Source: Haloplanus sp. XH21 (lineage in GTDB: Archaea; Halobacteriota; Halobacteria; Halobacteriales; Haloferacaceae). Taken from it: a stretch of DNA of 64,000 nt. Positions 61,207 through 64,000 of this stretch are shown one piece after another. The translations under genes were made by a program, and so were the position numbers. Location: NCBI RefSeq assembly GCF_023276355.1, contig NZ_JALLPL010000001.1, positions 1,798,001 to 1,862,000 of the forward strand. Direction: 5' to 3'. Positions within the stretch are counted from its first letter, which is position 1; the number at the start of each line of letters is the position of its first letter. A model generated the notes under the pieces. It searched no databases and had not been told where the DNA came from. It saw nothing but the letters and a program-made list of their open reading frames with translations.

Positions 61207-61463
61207 GGGTGGCTATCGGTCGCCTCCTGGGTCGCAGTGGGCGAGCGACGCGCCGCCCGAACCGCGCGAACCGGGAGCGGGATCGGACAGCCGTTTGGCG
61301 GTCCAGACGGGGGATGTCGACCGGAAGAGCCGCATGCTATGCGGTCGGGTGCGTCGCCTTCTAAGGGTTCCGGATGGCGGGAACGGGCGAACGGTGGCCA
61401 CGCACACGACGACGGTCGGCGTATTCTGCAAGGCTTAACTTCGGGCGCCGATCACACAGTAGT

Positions 61464-63371
61464 ATGACAACAGGGACTGCCGGGGATTCCGGCACCGACG
61501 CCGCCGACGAGGCTCGTCCCGTGGTGTACGATCTCGCCCCCGACTGCACAGCCGACGACGTCGAACTCGGCGACTACTACCACGCCGTCGTCAACGGCGT
61601 CGTCCCCTACGGCGTCTTCGTCGACATCTCGGACAACGTCTCCGGACTCGTCCACGAATCGAACCTCTCCGACGAGTACGAACTCGGCGATAGCCTGCTC
61701 GTCCGCCTCGACGAGATCAAGGAGAACGGCGACCTGGCGTTCGTCGAGGCCGACCTCGACGACTACCGGACGGTCGCTGTCGACCACCAGCCGACTGTGA
61801 CGCCGATCCGCGACCTCTCAATCGGTGAAACGGCGACGATCGAAGGGATCGTCACCCAGATCAAACAGACGGGCGGGCCGACCGTGTTCCGCTGCTGTGA
61901 CGCCACCGGCATCGTTGCCTGTACCGCGTTCGAGGAGGCCGGAGTGCGCGCCCATCCCGACGTCGAACTCGACGACGCGGTCCAGATCACGGGCACCGTC
62001 GAGGAACACGAGGGCAGCCCCCAGATCGAAGTCGAGTCGCTCGCTCGCCTGACCGGCGAGGCGGCCGAAACCGTGGCAGAACGCGTCGACGAGGGCCTGA
62101 CCGAGCGCGCGAAGCCCCACGATGTCGAGCCGCTGGTCGAGTGGGACGCCTTCGAGAAACTCCGCCCGGATCTCGAGGCGGTCGCACAGCAACTCCGCCG
62201 GACCGTCCTCGAAGGCCGACCGATCCGCGTCCGCCACCACGCCGACGGCGACGGGATGTGCGCCTCCCTCCCCGTCCAGGTGGCGCTCGAACGCTTCATC
62301 GAAACGGTCCACGACGACGAGGACGCCCCCCGACACCTCATCAAGCGCCTCCCGAGCAAGGCGCCCTTCTACGAGATGGAAGACGTCACCCGTGACCTCA
62401 ACTTCGCGCTCGAAGGCCGCGAGCGCCACGGACAGCAACTCCCCCTCCTGCTCATGCTCGACAACGGGAGCACGGAGGAGGACGTCCCCGCCTACGAGAA
62501 CCTGGCTCACTACGACGTTCCCATTCTCGTGGTGGACCACCACCACCCCGACCCGGACGCGGTGAACCCCCTGCTCGACGGGCACGTCAACCCCTATCTC
62601 CACGGCGAGGACTACCGCATCACCACCGGGATGATGTGTGTCGAACTCGCGCGCATGATCGACCCCGACATGACCGACGAACTCCAGCACGTTCCCGCCG
62701 TGGCGGGGCTCTCGGACCGATCGAAAGCCGAGACGATGGAGGCGTTCATCGAGTTGGCGAACGACGCGGGCTACGACCGCGAGGATCTGTTCCGCATCGG
62801 CGAGGCGCTGGATTACGCCGCCCACTGGCTCCGCTACAGCGAGGGTGAAACCATCGTCAGCGACGCGCTCAACGTCGACTGCGACGACGAGCGCCGCCAT
62901 CAGGAACTCGTGGACTTCCTCGCCGACCGCGCGGAACGGGACATCGACCGCCAGCTCGCCGCGCTCGACCCACACGTCGAACATGAACGCCTCGACAACG
63001 ACGCCCACCTCTACCGGGTCGACCTCGACGACTTCGCCCACCGGTTCACCTATCCCGCGCCCGGGAAGACGACCGGCAACCTGCACGACCGCAAGGTTCA
63101 GGAAACGGGCGATCCGGTCATCACCATCGGCTATGGCCCCGATTTCGCCGTGCTCCGGTCCGACGGCGTCCGTCTCGACATCCCCGAGATGGTAGCCGAA
63201 CTCGACGAGGAGGTCATTGGCGGCGGCGTCTCGGGTGGCGGCCACCTCGTCGTCGGGTCCATCAAGTTCGTGAAGGGGATGCGAAGCGAGGTCATCGAGA
63301 GCCTGGTCGAGAAAATGTCCGACGCCGAACTCGACGAGGCGCTGTCGAGCGCGACGGCGCTCGACACCTAA
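61464..63371 (+). CDS. S1/OB-fold DHH-family nuclease (RecJ-like)
   Basis: From the ATG at 61464 the product is 635 aa. Domains in order: an S1-like RNA/DNA-binding domain (DYYHAVVNGVVPYGVFVDIS), an OB fold (ATIEGIVTQIKQTGGPTVFRC), a DHH phosphoesterase core with RHHADGDGMCASLPVQ near residue 258 and VVDHHHPDP near residue 355, and a DHHA1 tail with GGGVSGGGHLVVGSIKFVKGM near residue 590. The GGGH segment and the DHH are RecJ-like; in archaea such proteins act as single-strand nucleases in replication or repair. The frame is open to 61374, but the ATG at 61464 is preceded by an AT-rich TAGTATGAC element. Confidence 0.88.
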   Translation: MTTGTAGDSGTDAADEARPVVYDLAPDCTADDVELGDYYHAVVNGVVPYGVFVDISDNVSGLVHESNLSDEYELGDSLLVRLDEIKENGDLAFVEADLDDYRTVAVDHQPTVTPIRDLSIGETATIEGIVTQIKQTGGPTVFRCCDATGIVACTAFEEAGVRAHPDVELDDAVQITGTVEEHEGSPQIEVESLARLTGEAAETVAERVDEGLTERAKPHDVEPLVEWDAFEKLRPDLEAVAQQLRRTVLEGRPIRVRHHADGDGMCASLPVQVALERFIETVHDDEDAPRHLIKRLPSKAPFYEMEDVTRDLNFALEGRERHGQQLPLLLMLDNGSTEEDVPAYENLAHYDVPILVVDHHHPDPDAVNPLLDGHVNPYLHGEDYRITTGMMCVELARMIDPDMTDELQHVPAVAGLSDRSKAETMEAFIELANDAGYDREDLFRIGEALDYAAHWLRYSEGETIVSDALNVDCDDERRHQELVDFLADRAERDIDRQLAALDPHVEHERLDNDAHLYRVDLDDFAHRFTYPAPGKTTGNLHDRKVQETGDPVITIGYGPDFAVLRSDGVRLDIPEMVAELDEEVIGGGVSGGGHLVVGSIKFVKGMRSEVIESLVEKMSDAELDEALSSATALDT

Positions 63372-64000
63372 CGCTCGAAGCGGATCGTTTTGCGGGCGAC
63401 GACGAGGGCGAGCACCAGCGCCGCGAGGGCACCGGCCGCGACGATCCACGTCGTCCGGTCGATCCCCTGCTTCCAGTCCGCCTCGAACACCTCCCGGAAG
63501 TAGGTCGCTAGCCGCTCGCTGCGGACGGCGACGGCCACCTCCCGGTTCTGGGTGGCCGCGTTCGCGTTCCAGTTGAGGCTACCGACGACCACTACGTCGT
63601 CGGCGACGACTCCCTTGGCGTGGATTTTCTCGAAGCGGCCCCGTGGTTCGGCGACCCGCGCCGACAGCGGCAACCCTCGCCGCTCGGCGATGCGGTTCAG
63701 CCAGTCGACGAGGGCGGCGTTCTCCTCGACAGCGTACCAGGCGCCCGAGAGGAGGATCCGAACCTCGGCGCCGCGCTCGGCGGCACGGATCGTCGCGTCG
63801 AGCAACGGCCCGTCGCGCCGCCCGATAGAGGGCTGGATCACGTCGACGCGCTCCGTGGCGCCGTCGATGACGCCGACGAGTGCCGATTCGGCGTTCCCCG
63901 GTGCAGTGAACACCTGGATGTCGGTGGCGGTCGCCGTCATCGGCTCGGTGTTCGAGGGATAGGTCCCGTTCGCTGGCGGAACGGGGTCGAATCGCTTCCC
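63368..64000 (-). CDS. Phospholipase D-like protein, cut by window end
   Basis: The 3' end lies at 63368 and the frame is open to base 64000, giving at least 210 residues. A PLD half-motif is complete: KIHAKGVVADDVVVVGSLNWNANA, the H-x-K-x(4)-D/S-x-N type. The C-terminus is a membrane span (TWIVAAGALAALVLALVVA) with a basic tail, and the part before the first visible ATG (FDPVPPANGTYPSNTEP) is clearly coding. The missing upstream part probably holds the other PLD half-domain. Its stop codon overlaps the DHH gene's stop by 4 bases. Confidence 0.85.
   Translation of the reverse strand, partial: GKRFDPVPPANGTYPSNTEPMTATATDIQVFTAPGNAESALVGVIDGATERVDVIQPSIGRRDGPLLDATIRAAERGAEVRILLSGAWYAVEENAALVDWLNRIAERRGLPLSARVAEPRGRFEKIHAKGVVADDVVVVGSLNWNANAATQNREVAVAVRSERLATYFREVFEADWKQGIDRTTWIVAAGALAALVLALVVARKTIRFER

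Noticed and set aside
1-64000. CRISPR array or rRNA genes
   Set aside because: No regularly spaced direct repeats of 25-40 bases and no rRNA-like conserved stretches were seen on reading; a repeat-finder run would be decisive.

Overview
The window is chromosomal DNA from an extremely halophilic archaeon (class Halobacteria). The evidence is high GC with strongly acidic proteins, leaderless genes with a TATA box about 25-30 bases before the start codon, PGF-CTERM/archaeosortase surface anchors, and archaeal information-processing genes (SRP19, Gar1, Trm5, RNase J, a DHH/OB-fold nuclease). No rRNA and no CRISPR array were seen. One tRNA gene is present.

Layout. (1) 1-4.5 kb: a sulfur-transport neighbourhood (two YeeE/YedE halves, a 49-aa membrane peptide, TauE/SafE exporter, HTH regulator, SHOCT and DUF302 proteins). 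It is scarred by an IS200/IS605-like end and by YHS and SHOCT gene fragments. (2) 4.5-17.1 kb: a defence island with BREX core genes brxA-brxC-brxB-brxC as one overlapping operon, then a two-HTH regulator with its own palindromic promoter, pglZ, and a small PD-(D/E)XK nuclease. No pglX methyltransferase, brxHII helicase or brxL accompanies it; this is the most interesting part of the window. (3) 17.3-20.1 kb: RNase J and an eight-blade PQQ-type lipoprotein. (4) 20.2-28.3 kb: an iron cluster with two Tat lipoprotein binding proteins, an ABC permease and ATPase, a surface protein, a DtxR-like regulator, and Dps. Three promoters carry paired TTTAGG-N4-CCTAAA operators spaced 36-37 bp.

(5) 28.5-37.3 kb: the haloarchaeal MoxR-DUF58-DUF4350-DUF4129 cell-surface cluster, started by a surface protein. 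(6) 37.4-45.1 kb: a MacB-like ABC exporter, a PGF-CTERM surface glycoprotein and several membrane proteins. (7) 45.1-49.7 kb: an oxidoreductase, a glycosyltransferase, then gene-poor DNA with a small zinc-ribbon protein, structured repeats, and tRNA-Thr(CGU) with a partial duplicate of its 3' end. (8) 49.8-54.3 kb: Trm5 and a divergent btuCD/btuF cobalamin-type transporter. (9) 54.3-64 kb: SRP19, Gar1, presenilin-type protease, PUA protein, UspA, a broken hydrolase, endonuclease IV, a CtaA-CtaB fusion next to coxB, RibL, the DHH nuclease, and a phospholipase D-like gene cut by the window end.

All calls come from reading the sequence and from memory of families. No database search was run.
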